In this document: positions 17,813 to 25,764 of the stretch, piece after piece | Layout of the letters: each line of letters starts with the position of its first letter | How positions within the stretch are numbered: the first letter of the stretch is position 1 | Assembly: GCA_963717125.1 (NCBI GenBank) | Contig: CAVQVG010000008.1 | Location: forward strand, 1 to 64,000 | Length of the DNA stretch: 64,000 nucleotides | From: RYN-230 sp963717125 | GTDB lineage: Bacteria; Actinomycetota; Actinomycetes; Streptosporangiales; Streptosporangiaceae | Reading direction: 5' to 3' | Translations under genes and position numbers: made by a program | The notes under the pieces: model-generated | Told to the model about the DNA's origin: nothing | What the model saw: the letters and a program-made list of their open reading frames with translations, nothing else | Database searches by the model: none

Positions 17813-20398
17813 GTGGTGGAGGAGCCTGCGCTTGCGTTTGCCGGGTTGCTGCGGCAGTTGCGTGCTGAAGCCCGGCTGACGCAGGAGGAGCTGGCGGAGG
17901 CGGCGGGCCTGAGCCCGCGCTCGGTCAGTGACCTGGAGCGGGGTATTAACCGGACCGCGCGCAAGGAGACCGCGGTGTTGCTGGCGGGGGCGCTTGGCCT
18001 GCCCGGGACGGTCGCGGAGTTGTTCGTGGCCGCGGCGCGTGGGCGAGGCCGCGCAGAGGACGTGGTGGCGGCCGGGCGGGGGAGGGCCCTGGGGGCGTTC
18101 GCTGCGGCGGCGACTCGGGGGCTGCCGCGGGATGTGGCCAGCTTCACCGGCCGGCAGGCCGACCTTGACCGGCTGGCGGGAGAGCTGGCGAGCCTGGCCG
18201 CGGGCGGTGGGGTGGTGGGGATCTGCGCGATCGGCGGGATGGCCGGGGTCGGCAAGACCACGTTCGCGGTGCATGCGGCTCACCGGCTGGCGGACCATTT
18301 CCCCGACGGCCAGTTTTACTTGCCGTTGCACGCCCACACGCGGGGCCAGCGGCCGGTGGATCCGGCAGATGCGCTGTCCAGCTTGCTGCTGACCGCGGGG
18401 GTGCCCGCGGCGGCGATCCCGCCCGGGCCAGAAGCGCGGGCCGCGCGGTGGCGTGGTCACGTGGCAGGCAAGAAGATCTTGCTGCTGCTGGATGACGCGG
18501 CCAGCCATGAGCAGGTCCGGCCGCTGCTGCCAGGTACCGGGGGCAGCCTGGTGCTGGTCACCAGCCGCCGGCGGCTGACCGCGCTGGACGACGCCATGGT
18601 CATCAGCCTCGACACGCTCGCTCCGCTAGAGGCCGGTGCGCTGCTGGCCCGGCTTGCGGGCCGCCCCGGGCTGCAGCCCGGTGACGCTGCGGTCGGCGAG
18701 ATCACCCGGCGGTGCGGGTACCTGCCGCTGGCGATCGGGCTGATCGCCAGCCAGCTGCGCCACCACCCGGCCCAGACCGCCGGCAGCGTGGCGGCGAGCC
18801 TCGCCGCGGCAACCGACCGGATGGAACTGATGCGGGCGGAGAATCTGTCGGTCGCGGCCGCCTTCGACCTGTCCTACCAGGATCTCAATCCGGGCCAGCA
18901 GCGGCTGTTCCGCCGGCTCGGCCTGATCCCGGGCCCCAGCTTCGACGCCCATACTGCCGCTGCGCTGGACGGCACCAGCCCAGTCGAAGCCCGCCGCCAG
19001 CTCGATGAGCTGTATGACCAGCACCTGATCACCGAGCCCGCCCCCGGCCGGTACCAGCTGCACGACCTGCTCCGCGAACACGCCCGCGCCCTCGCCACTA
19101 CTGACCACCAGGCAGACCGCGACGCCGCGGCCGGGCGGGTGCTGGATTACTACCTGCACACCGCCCTGGCCGCCGACCAATACTTCGTCATCCGGGCCAG
19201 CGCCTACCGCCGGCCGCGGCCGGGCAACCCGCCGGCGCAGGCCCCGGACCTGTCCACCCTCGGGCAGGCGGCCGCCTGGCTGGAAGCCGAGCGCGCCAAC
19301 CTGCACGCCGCCGCGGACTACGCTGCCACCCGCGGCCACTCCCGGCATGCCATCGCGATACCCGCCGCGATGAGCGGCTTCCTCGCCGCCCGCGGTCACT
19401 GGGATCAATCCGCCGCCCTCCACCAAAGCGCCCTGACCGCAGCGCACCAGGCCGAAGACCGGCCTGGCGAGGCCGACACGCTGAGCATTCTGGGCGCACT
19501 GCAACGGGAGACCGGGGACTACCCGGCCGCCGCCGCCACCCTGGCCCGGGCACTGGCGCTCTACCGCGATGTCGGTGACCAGCCCGGCCAGGCTGACGCC
19601 CTCAACGAGCTGGGCTACCTACGCACGCTGACCGGGGACTACCCGGCCGCCGTCGCCTGTCACCAGCAGGCCCTGGTGCTGGTTCGCGGGCTCGGTGACC
19701 GGCGCAGCCAGGCATGGACGCTCAGCCCCCTAGGCCTGGTGCAGCATCTGACCGGGGACTACCGGGCCGCCGCCGCCAGCCAGCAGCAGGCCCTGGCGCT
19801 GTTCCGCGATCTCGGCGACCTGCACGGCCAGGCCCGCGCCCTCAACGATCTTGCGGTTGTGCAGCAAGAGACCGGGGACTACCGGGCCGCCGCCGCCAGC
19901 CAGCAGCAGGCCCTGGCACTGTTCCGCGACCTCGGTCACCTGCTCGGCCAGGCCCACGCCCTGAACGACCTCGGCCTCGTGCAGCAAGAGACCGGGCACT
20001 ACCCGGCCGCCGCCGCCAGCCACCAGCAAGCCCTGGCGCTGTTCAGTGACCTCGGCAACCGGCTCGGCCAGGCCGAAGCGCTGAACCGGCTCGGCGAGCT
20101 CGCACTCCGCACCTCGGCCACCGGCCAGGCCCACGAGCAGCACACCCGAGCGCTGGCCATCGCCCGCGACATCAGCGCGGCCCCAGAGGAAGCACGTGCC
20201 CTGGAAGGAATCGGCAACAGCCACCTCCAGGAAGGCAACCCCGGCCAAGCCGCCGCACACCTGCAGCAAGCACTCACGATCTACCAGCGCATCGGCGCCC
20301 CGGGCGCCCAGCGCGTCCAGGAAATCCTCCGCAACCCAAGCCTGCCGGAAAGCACCGAACGATCCGAGCCGGGCGTCATAACGCCCACACCACGCTGA
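17813..20398 (+). CDS. XRE-NB-ARC-TPR (STAND) transcriptional regulator
   Basis: An 861-residue multidomain regulator. Residues 8-70 form an XRE helix-turn-helix (LTQEELAEAAGLSPRSVSDL). About 110-400 is an NB-ARC ATPase with Walker A GMAGVGKTT at 142-150 and Walker B KKILLLLDDAA. About 545-800 holds tetratricopeptide repeats of 40 residues. Five repeat units are almost identical at DNA level. Such proteins act as ligand- or partner-gated switches, often over nearby secondary metabolism. GTG 17813 or 17816 is used because the XRE domain begins there and GAGGGG lies upstream; the 31 residues before it look non-coding. It follows a truncated methyltransferase. Confidence 0.8.
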   Translation: MVEEPALAFAGLLRQLRAEARLTQEELAEAAGLSPRSVSDLERGINRTARKETAVLLAGALGLPGTVAELFVAAARGRGRAEDVVAAGRGRALGAFAAAATRGLPRDVASFTGRQADLDRLAGELASLAAGGGVVGICAIGGMAGVGKTTFAVHAAHRLADHFPDGQFYLPLHAHTRGQRPVDPADALSSLLLTAGVPAAAIPPGPEARAARWRGHVAGKKILLLLDDAASHEQVRPLLPGTGGSLVLVTSRRRLTALDDAMVISLDTLAPLEAGALLARLAGRPGLQPGDAAVGEITRRCGYLPLAIGLIASQLRHHPAQTAGSVAASLAAATDRMELMRAENLSVAAAFDLSYQDLNPGQQRLFRRLGLIPGPSFDAHTAAALDGTSPVEARRQLDELYDQHLITEPAPGRYQLHDLLREHARALATTDHQADRDAAAGRVLDYYLHTALAADQYFVIRASAYRRPRPGNPPAQAPDLSTLGQAAAWLEAERANLHAAADYAATRGHSRHAIAIPAAMSGFLAARGHWDQSAALHQSALTAAHQAEDRPGEADTLSILGALQRETGDYPAAAATLARALALYRDVGDQPGQADALNELGYLRTLTGDYPAAVACHQQALVLVRGLGDRRSQAWTLSPLGLVQHLTGDYRAAAASQQQALALFRDLGDLHGQARALNDLAVVQQETGDYRAAAASQQQALALFRDLGHLLGQAHALNDLGLVQQETGHYPAAAASHQQALALFSDLGNRLGQAEALNRLGELALRTSATGQAHEQHTRALAIARDISAAPEEARALEGIGNSHLQEGNPGQAAAHLQQALTIYQRIGAPGAQRVQEILRNPSLPESTERSEPGVITPTPR
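19510..20109 (+). repeat. Five tandem 120-bp repeats encoding TPR units
   Basis: A block beginning GACCGGGGACTAC recurs at exactly 120-bp intervals (about 19510, 19630, 19750, 19870, 19990). Each encodes a 40-residue unit with the core TGDYRAAAASQQQALALFRD and small changes. The closeness at DNA level, synonymous sites included, points to recent duplication or gene conversion within the gene. Confidence 0.85.
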
Positions 20399-20422
20399 AA
20401 TCGGTGTTCACCACGTCAGATG

Positions 20423-21775
20423 TCAAAGTGCGCCGACCGCGTCCGCGGCCGCTTCGCCGCTGCGGACGGCGCCTTCCATATAGCCGTTCCACTGCGGGGC
20501 GCACTCGGTGCCGGCCCAGTGGATGCGCCCGATAGGCGCGTGCCACGCCTCGCCGTAGGACGTCCAGACTCCGGGCGCGAAGTGCGCGCCGTAACAGCCA
20601 CGGGTGAACTCCTCGGCCATCCAGTCCCGCTCGAGGTACTGTGCCGGGCGTGCCGCCGCCTGGCCGAAGTAGCGGACGAAGCAGCCCAGTACGGCTTCGC
20701 GCCGCTCGGCCGGGCTGCGGCGCGCCCAGATGCGCGCCTGCTTACCCTCCAGGAAGCCCATCAAGACACCGGGCGTGCCAGCTGGCGGTGAGTTGTCGAA
20801 GGTCACCTTCACCGGTCCGGTATCCGAGACGGCCTGCCCGTTGAGCCCGTCCTGGCGCCAGAACGGCTCGGGGTAGATGGCGAAGGTCTTGATGACCGAG
20901 CCGGCTGGCATCCGCTGGGTGAGCTGATCGCGCCACGATGGCAGCGGCGGGTCGTATTCCAGCCGGCCGGCCAGCGTCGGGGGCAGCGTCACGACGGCCG
21001 CGTCGCCACGGTACGCCGAGCCATCGCGCGTCATGACCTGGACCCCGTGGCCGTCGTGCTCGATCCGGCGCACCGGGCGGCCCAGGACAATCCGTTCGCC
21101 CAGTGCGGCGGCCATCGCGTCGGCGACCAGGACCGATCCGCCGGTCACCCGGTCCTGCTGCGCTCCCCGGTCGACCGCCAGGAGCGTGCTCAGGTTGGCA
21201 TTGGAGTGCGTGTAGAACAGCGCGTGCAGCAGCGAGACATCACTGGCCTCGGCGGCCCACACCGCCTCGCAGGCGATATGGAAGTACGCGCGTCCCGCCT
21301 TGGTGCGCAAGTTGCGGCGGATCCAGCTCTCCCACGTCTGCCCGTCGAGCACCTCGGCGCCGGGTGTGAGCCACGGCCATTCCAGATCAGTGCGCGCGGC
21401 GAGCCGGCTGAAGCGCAGCAGGCCCTGGACGAGGTCGGCCAGCGCAAACGGGGACATCCGCGAGACGGCGCCCTTGGCCGGCTTCATCGTCGACCGCCTG
21501 CCCTGCAAGTCCAGCAGTAGCTGTCCCTCGTCGTTCCAAGTGCGGAACGTCGACAGGCCCAGCTCGCCGGCCAGCTCATACATGCGGGTGTGGCCCTCGC
21601 CGAGCCACTGCCCGCCGAGCTCGAGCGGCGTGCCGTCATCCAGCACCAGGCCCTCAGTGCGCCCGCCCACACGCCCGCGGGCCTCGACCACGGTCACCTC
21701 ATGCCCGCTCGCCACCAGCCGCCGGGCAGCAGCCAGCCCCGCCAGCCCGGCGCCGACCACCACCACGCTGCTCAT
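20423..21775 (-). CDS. Flavin monoamine oxidase
   Basis: A 450-residue FAD-dependent amine oxidase. The N-terminal dinucleotide motif is VVVVGAGLAGLAAARRL, followed by VVEARGRVGGR. LELGGQWLGEGHTRMYEL is family-typical. The C-terminal FAD block is IHWAGTECAPQWNGYMEGAV. It oxidises an amine to an imine/aldehyde with H2O2 release; the substrate is unknown. No signal peptide is seen. ATG 21775 has GGAGGAG upstream, ruling out the longer reading. It stands alone between the STAND regulator and an ABC permease remnant. Confidence 0.85.
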   Translation of the reverse strand: MSSVVVVGAGLAGLAAARRLVASGHEVTVVEARGRVGGRTEGLVLDDGTPLELGGQWLGEGHTRMYELAGELGLSTFRTWNDEGQLLLDLQGRRSTMKPAKGAVSRMSPFALADLVQGLLRFSRLAARTDLEWPWLTPGAEVLDGQTWESWIRRNLRTKAGRAYFHIACEAVWAAEASDVSLLHALFYTHSNANLSTLLAVDRGAQQDRVTGGSVLVADAMAAALGERIVLGRPVRRIEHDGHGVQVMTRDGSAYRGDAAVVTLPPTLAGRLEYDPPLPSWRDQLTQRMPAGSVIKTFAIYPEPFWRQDGLNGQAVSDTGPVKVTFDNSPPAGTPGVLMGFLEGKQARIWARRSPAERREAVLGCFVRYFGQAAARPAQYLERDWMAEEFTRGCYGAHFAPGVWTSYGEAWHAPIGRIHWAGTECAPQWNGYMEGAVRSGEAAADAVGAL

Positions 21776-21904
21776 CCGCCCTCCTCCATCCCGCCACACC
21801 CTCCCACCCGTCCGCTGCCCGCTGAGCGCGACCCGACCAATGAATACCATTTCGCCCAGGCGGCCATGCCCGGGCTGGTGCACGCTGGCATGCCGTATCA
21901 GGCG

Positions 21905-22045
21905 TCATGCGTCGCGGGATTTCAGGACGAGTGCGCCGAGGAGGAGAGCGCCGGCGGTCCAGAGGGCGACGACACCGAGGCCCTGCCACGGGGTGCTCGC
22001 GGGCCACCTGGCTTCCGGCGAAGGTATGAGCCGCAGGAGGCCACG
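21905..22045 (-). pseudogene. ABC-2 permease C-terminal fragment
   Basis: Read on the minus strand, this stretch encodes PASTPWQGLGVVALWTAGAL and then LLGALVLKSRDA before the stop at 21905. This is the usual last transmembrane helix and RRDA-type tail of ABC-2 export permeases. An in-frame stop at 22046-22048 cuts it off from any permease body. It is a leftover of an ABC exporter otherwise deleted here. Confidence 0.5.
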
Positions 22046-22063
22046 CTACGCTACCCCGGTATT

Positions 22064-22229
22064 CGAAACTTTCGATCGCATCCGAAACTTTCTCCCGATC
22101 TGTTCCAGTCGTGATTTGAGGGTGATCGGCCAAACCTTGGCCTCCTTCGCCACAATTTCATCTGTGGCCAGCGAAAAGAGAACTCTTACGAAAGCAAATG
22201 GCTTAAGGGTTCATCTCGAAACTTTTCCG
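22064..22229 (+). promoter_or_regulatory. Three CGAAACTTTC-type operator motifs before the xylanase gene
   Basis: CGAAACTTTCG at 22064-22074 is a perfect palindrome. CGAAACTTTCT at 22083-22093 and CGAAACTTTTCCG at 22217-22229 are close copies. They lie 130-300 bp upstream of the GH11 start in a stretch distinctly AT-richer than the surroundings. GAAA-N-TTTC elements of this type are, as I recall, associated with LacI-type control of actinobacterial xylan genes. The promoter itself is not clear to me. Confidence 0.6.
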
Positions 22230-22361
22230 AGAAGGATTGACGGCCAGGTCCGGCCAACTCACACTAACGCCATCGGCGGGCAACAAAGCTGCCGGTCAGG
22301 CTCCCATCGGCCTGGTCCCCAGGTCGTCGCCCACGACGATCCAGTCCAAGGAGGCACCCGC

Positions 22362-23366
22362 GTGAACGCCCCTCGTCATGTCCCCAGAGCTCCCGGCAGC
22401 GGCCGGCTCCGGTTGCTGCTGGGCGTCGTCTTCGCCTTGATCCTGGCCGCGGCTACGGCGGCGGTGCCCGGCACCGCCAAGGCGGCGACGAGCATCTGCT
22501 CGAACCAGACCGGCACGAACGGCGGTTACTACTACCAGATGTGGAGCGCCGGCACCGGGTCGGCCTGCATCACGCTGAACTCGGGCAATAGCTACTCCAC
22601 CTCGTGGAGCGGCATCGGCGACTTCGTCGCTGGCGTCGGCTGGAATCCTGGGAGCAATCACACGGTGAGCTTCTCCAACAGCCTCAGCGCGTCCGGCGGC
22701 ACCACGCTGGTGTCGCTCTACGGCTGGTCGACCAGCCCGCTCGTCGAGTACTACGTCATGGAGAACTACTCCGGCTCGCCGCCCACGGCCGGCACGTACA
22801 TGGGCCAGGTCACCAGCGACGGCGGCACATACAACATCTACGAGCACCAGCAGGTCAACCAGCCCTCCATCGTGGGCACCGCGACCTTCGAGCAGTACCT
22901 GGCGATACGGACCTCGCCCACCAGCAGCGGGACCATCACCACGCAGAACTTCTTCAACGCCTGGGCCAGTCATGGGATGAACCTGGGCACGCTCAACTAC
23001 CAGATCCTCGCGACCGAGTCCTTCGGAGGCGGCAGCGGCAGTTCCAGCGTCACGGTGAACTCCGGTGGCGGCGGCTCTACTGGTGGCGGTGGCGGTTCCA
23101 GCGGCTGCACCGCCACGCTGTCGGCCGGATCGCAGGGCAGTAATTGGTACAACCTCAACGTCTCGGTCTCCGGCTCCAGCAACTGGACCGTGACGATGAA
23201 CCTCGTAGCTCCCGCGGTGATCTACTCCACCTGGAACGTCAACGCCACCTGGCCCAGCCAGTACGTGATGGTCGCCAAGCCCAACGGCAACGGCAACAAC
23301 TTCGGGGTCACGATCACGCCCAACGGCCAATGGACATGGCCCTCGGTCTCCTGTAGTACCGGGTAA
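22362..23366 (+). CDS. Secreted GH11 endo-1,4-beta-xylanase with C-terminal carbohydrate-binding domain
   Basis: A 334-residue secreted xylanase. A signal peptide (LLLGVVFALILAAATAAVPG, cleavage near AKA-A at about 41) precedes the GH11 jelly-roll at about 43-225. The nucleophile Glu is in SPLVEYYVMENYSG and the acid/base Glu in YQILATESFGGG. TSDGGTYNIYEHQQ and FFNAWASHGMNLGTLNYQ are family blocks. A Gly/Ser linker at about 228-243 leads to an 87-residue domain starting GCTATLSAGS and ending WTWPSVSCS, probably cellulose- or xylan-binding with one disulfide. GTG 22362 has AAGGAGG seven bases upstream. Three operator-like motifs lie before it, suggesting xylan-responsive control. Confidence 0.9.
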   Translation: MNAPRHVPRAPGSGRLRLLLGVVFALILAAATAAVPGTAKAATSICSNQTGTNGGYYYQMWSAGTGSACITLNSGNSYSTSWSGIGDFVAGVGWNPGSNHTVSFSNSLSASGGTTLVSLYGWSTSPLVEYYVMENYSGSPPTAGTYMGQVTSDGGTYNIYEHQQVNQPSIVGTATFEQYLAIRTSPTSSGTITTQNFFNAWASHGMNLGTLNYQILATESFGGGSGSSSVTVNSGGGGSTGGGGGSSGCTATLSAGSQGSNWYNLNVSVSGSSNWTVTMNLVAPAVIYSTWNVNATWPSQYVMVAKPNGNGNNFGVTITPNGQWTWPSVSCSTG

Positions 23367-23458
23367 CCCCGGGCAGCCCTGGCTACCGCAGCCGCCGCGG
23401 CCACCCCCACGGCTGCTCGTCAGGGTCCGGGTGCGGTTGTCAAGCCGCTGGGACGGCC

Positions 23459-23514
23459 ACGGAGTTCCTGCTGGGACAGTGCCGGCCAAGGCTACTGAAC
23501 CACAGGAACTCCGT
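23459..23514. repeat. 12-bp perfect inverted repeat downstream of the xylanase
   Basis: ACGGAGTTCCTG (23459-23470) and CAGGAACTCCGT (23503-23514) are perfect complements around a 32-base loop. No T-run follows. It may end or stabilise the xylanase transcript. It is too short to be a mobile element. Confidence 0.55.
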
Positions 23515-23634
23515 TGACGTCCGGTCAGTCATCGCCGCCCCTGCTGCCCCGAGCCCAGCGCGTGCCTTAATGGCGACCGGTCGCCCAACCCGAATAATTG
23601 TGCAGCGCTGAACTCGCTACACGTCGCTGCGTGG

Positions 23635-23661
23635 TTGATCTTTTACGTCGCGTGGTATGCT
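23635..23661 (+). promoter_or_regulatory. Probable sigma-70-type promoter for a small RNA
   Basis: TTGATC at 23635-23640 and TATGCT at 23656-23661 resemble -35 and -10 elements with a short 15-base spacer. TGG directly before TATGCT gives an extended -10, which can compensate. Transcription would start near 23668. Confidence 0.45.
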
Positions 23662-23667
23662 GACAGC

Positions 23668-23806
23668 GCATGACGGAACGGGCCGAACGGCCAGCGCGGC
23701 CAGCAGCCCGGCAGTCCATAGGGCGTAAGTCCCAAATCGCGGTGAATGCGTGCCCGCCCGCTCCGTTGTGTGAGTATGGATCGCCCTCGGGTAACGGGGG
23801 TTTTTT
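23668..23806 (+). ncRNA. Putative stand-alone structured RNA
   Basis: No protein-like frame occupies this stretch, but the predicted RNA folds well by eye. A closing stem pairs ACGGAACGGGC (23673-23683) with GCCCGCTCCGT (23756-23766), 10 of 11 positions paired. It encloses two hairpins: GGCC-AGCGC-GGCC (23689-23701) and GGGC-GTAA-GTCCC (23721-23733), the latter with a GNRA tetraloop and one bulged T. A promoter-like pair lies upstream and a hairpin plus T-run ends it. The next plus-strand gene is about 2 kb away, so it is not an obvious leader. I do not recognise it as a known family. Confidence 0.5.
23784..23806 (+). terminator. Intrinsic terminator of the putative small RNA
   Basis: CCCTCG (23784-23789), loop GGTAA, and CGGGGG (23795-23800) form a 6-bp stem with one G-T pair. 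TTTTTTGCTTTT follows directly. Long T-runs are rare in this GC-rich window, which makes the site stand out. Confidence 0.75.
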
Positions 23807-23841
23807 GCTTTTCGGCCCTCATTCGGCCTGAATCTTCGTGA

Positions 23842-23955
23842 TCACCACTGGGTGTGATCTGCTGGGGTCGCTCGTCTATCAGCGGGTGTCAAACTGTCCC
23901 GCTGGCACCACAGTGCCGGGGAGTACCACAGCACGACCACGACGATCGCGAGCAT
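23842..23955 (-). CDS. Possible single-pass membrane microprotein (37 aa)
   Basis: ATG 23955, with a G-run just upstream, opens a 37-residue frame starting MLAIVVVVLWYSPALWCQRD, which could span a membrane once, and ending in a polar tail. It begins 16 bases after the stop of the VIT-type gene on the same strand, so it could be co-transcribed with it. Unrecognised; it may be chance. Confidence 0.25.
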   Translation of the reverse strand: MLAIVVVVLWYSPALWCQRDSLTPADRRATPADHTQW

Positions 23956-23971
23956 CCCCCCGCGATCATGT

Positions 23972-24601
23972 TCACGGCCACCCGGCCGGCCGTATCAGCT
24001 CAGCGCTCCTATCAGGTGATCTGGCTGCCACTGCGGCGATGGCCAGGGAGGCGGCAAAATAGGTCAGCCCGGCCAGGTAGGGCACCAGGGGCAGCAGTGC
24101 CCCGACGGAAAACGCGACCAGCGACGAGACGCCCGCCAGCGCGGCGGAGGGAAGCTCGAACGGGTCGACACCGAGTTCCTCGCGAGTATGCACCCGAAGC
24201 GCGGTGTCCGGATCCCGTGACACCGCGGCGGCCATCCTGGCCGCGGTGTCCGGGTCGGCGCCGTAGCCACGGAAGGTCTCAGCGAGCTCGGCCTGCTCGG
24301 CTGCCGGGAACTGGGTGTGCATCCTGCGCTCGACGGCGACCTCGGCGTGGACCAGTTCGTTCTGGTTGGTCACCGACACGTACTCTCCGGTGCCCATCGA
24401 GAAAGCTCCGGCGACCAGAGCGGCCACACCGGCCAGCACGATGGTATGCGGCGGGGCGCCCCCGCCACCCAGGCCGGCGATCAGCGACGCGTTAGTCACC
24501 AGCCCGTTGACGGCCCCGAACACGGTAGGGCGCAGCCAGCCGCCGGAGACGTCGCGATGCCGGTGCGACCACCCGGCGGCGAGCGCAGCCGCACCGACCA
24601 C
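23972..24601 (-). CDS. VIT1/CCC1-family transporter, C-terminally shortened
   Basis: A 209-residue member of the VIT1/CCC1 iron/manganese transporter family. The first helix region is VFGAVNGLVTNASLIAGLGG, with the conserved Asp usually found in DG(L)VT replaced by Asn. MGTGEYVSVTNQNELVHAEV is the cytoplasmic metal-binding entry, and the Glu-rich hairpin follows. Helices LAGVSSLVAFSVGALLPLVP and LAGLTYFAASLAIAAVAA come next. The family normally has a fifth helix; here the chain ends RSPDRSAELIRPAGWP after the fourth. Missing the last helix, it may be inactive. Start GTG 24601 is uncertain. Confidence 0.65.
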   Translation of the reverse strand: MVGAAALAAGWSHRHRDVSGGWLRPTVFGAVNGLVTNASLIAGLGGGGAPPHTIVLAGVAALVAGAFSMGTGEYVSVTNQNELVHAEVAVERRMHTQFPAAEQAELAETFRGYGADPDTAARMAAAVSRDPDTALRVHTREELGVDPFELPSAALAGVSSLVAFSVGALLPLVPYLAGLTYFAASLAIAAVAARSPDRSAELIRPAGWP

Positions 24602-24763
24602 GTGGGCCGGCCCCGCCTCTCCTCGCTCATCTAGCCGGGATTATCCTCCCCGCCCGGCTTGGGGGGCTACCGGTGTGGCCACCGGCAAGCGCCAGGCCCG
24701 GAAGGGGAGACCTGCCGGTCACTGGCGGGCGGGCGCGTGTCGGATCTCGCCGCTGCAAGCGGC

Positions 24764-25471
24764 TTACGTCGTCTGCGGGGTCAGCGTGGTGGTCAGGCCG
24801 GACAGCAGGATGTCGAGGCCTCGTTCGAGTTCGGCGGCGCCGTCGTAGGCGGCCAGGACAGAGGCAAGGCTGCGCAGCAGCGGGAATTCGCTGATTGGCA
24901 GCCGGTGCAGGCCCAGGCGTAGCAGGTCGTCGGTCTCGTCCGGGTTCTCGACGAGTTCTTGCAGTTCGTTGAGGACGTGGCCGTGCAGGAAGCCGAACAG
25001 GGCACGGTAGATGTGCAGGGCGTCGGCCCCCCGGAACCCGGCCCGGGTAAGCAGCTCCAAGACTCCTTCGAGCGGGCGCAGGGTACCCTGCGGGCGGAGC
25101 CCGAGCGGGGTGGCGAGCGGACGCGTGACCAGCAGCGGGACCACGTGCGGGTGGGCCAGCGCCAGCCGGCGGTAGTCCCGGGCGATGGCGCGCAGCTGCC
25201 CGGCCCAGTCTGGGTCGGTTGGGTCGACCTTGAGCTGGGCGAGGACAATCTCGGCGACGCCGTCGAGTAGAGCCGCCTTGTTCTGGGCGTGCCGGTAGAC
25301 GATCATCGGGTCACGGTCCAGGGCGCGGGCGAGTCGGCGCATGGACAGCCCGTCGGCTCCGTCGCGGTCGATGAGCTCCAGCGCGGCGGTCAGCACCACA
25401 TTCCGGGTGATCTTGCCGTCCCGGTTCACGCTGGCGACCTGGCCGGTGCCGTCGGCCGGTGGTGATGTCAT
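24764..25471 (-). CDS. TetR-family transcriptional regulator
   Basis: A 235-residue TetR regulator. The helix-turn-helix is at about 20-60 (ALELIDRDGADGLSMRRLAR, then ALDRDPMIVYRHAQNKAALL). The C-terminal domain has the TetR_C form with RPLATPLGLRPQGTLRPLEG. ATG 25471 is used; AGGGAAGG lies 11 bases upstream. A perfect 17-bp palindrome at 25531-25547 in the divergent intergenic region is the likely operator, controlling itself and perhaps the small gene at 25765. Confidence 0.85.
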   Translation of the reverse strand: MTSPPADGTGQVASVNRDGKITRNVVLTAALELIDRDGADGLSMRRLARALDRDPMIVYRHAQNKAALLDGVAEIVLAQLKVDPTDPDWAGQLRAIARDYRRLALAHPHVVPLLVTRPLATPLGLRPQGTLRPLEGVLELLTRAGFRGADALHIYRALFGFLHGHVLNELQELVENPDETDDLLRLGLHRLPISEFPLLRSLASVLAAYDGAAELERGLDILLSGLTTTLTPQTT

Positions 25472-25530
25472 CGCGGGTAGCACCTTCCCTCTCGCTGTCC
25501 AGGTCAGCACCTGTCGATGTTATCAGTGTA

Positions 25531-25574
25531 TGTCAACGACGTTGACAGCTATGGTTCTGCAGTGTTTACTGCAG
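25531..25574. promoter_or_regulatory. TetR operator palindrome and neighbouring inverted repeat
   Basis: TGTCAACGACGTTGACA (25531-25547) is a perfect palindrome with 8-bp arms about a single central base, 60 bp upstream of the TetR start. CTGCAGT-GTTT-ACTGCAG (25557-25574) is a second perfect repeat. They lie between divergent genes and could control both. Confidence 0.65.
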
Positions 25575-25764
25575 ATAGCGGGGTAAATCTCCGGAGCACA
25601 TCATGATCATCATTATCGGGCACTAACCCGTCGCGCCGTGGGCTCGACCGCACGAACGCCGGCGCGCCCCGGTGTCACAGCCTGCCCGCACCAGCTCTTC
25701 AGGAAAGAAAACTCGCTCGCGTCTGCGCCCGAGTCCGCACCAGAAATCCCCCCGGAGGTACCGC

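Noticed and set aside
19510..20109. CRISPR-like array
   Set aside because: The periodic 120-bp repeats have no spacers and encode TPR units in frame.
22296..23489. A 397-residue minus-strand frame across the xylanase
   Set aside because: It is the complement of a GH11 gene with intact catalytic motifs, signal peptide and AAGGAGG site; the antisense protein has no recognisable pattern.
23459..23514. Terminal inverted repeats of a small mobile element
   Set aside because: The 12-bp arms enclose only 32 bases, with no target duplication or open frame; a transcript hairpin is simpler.
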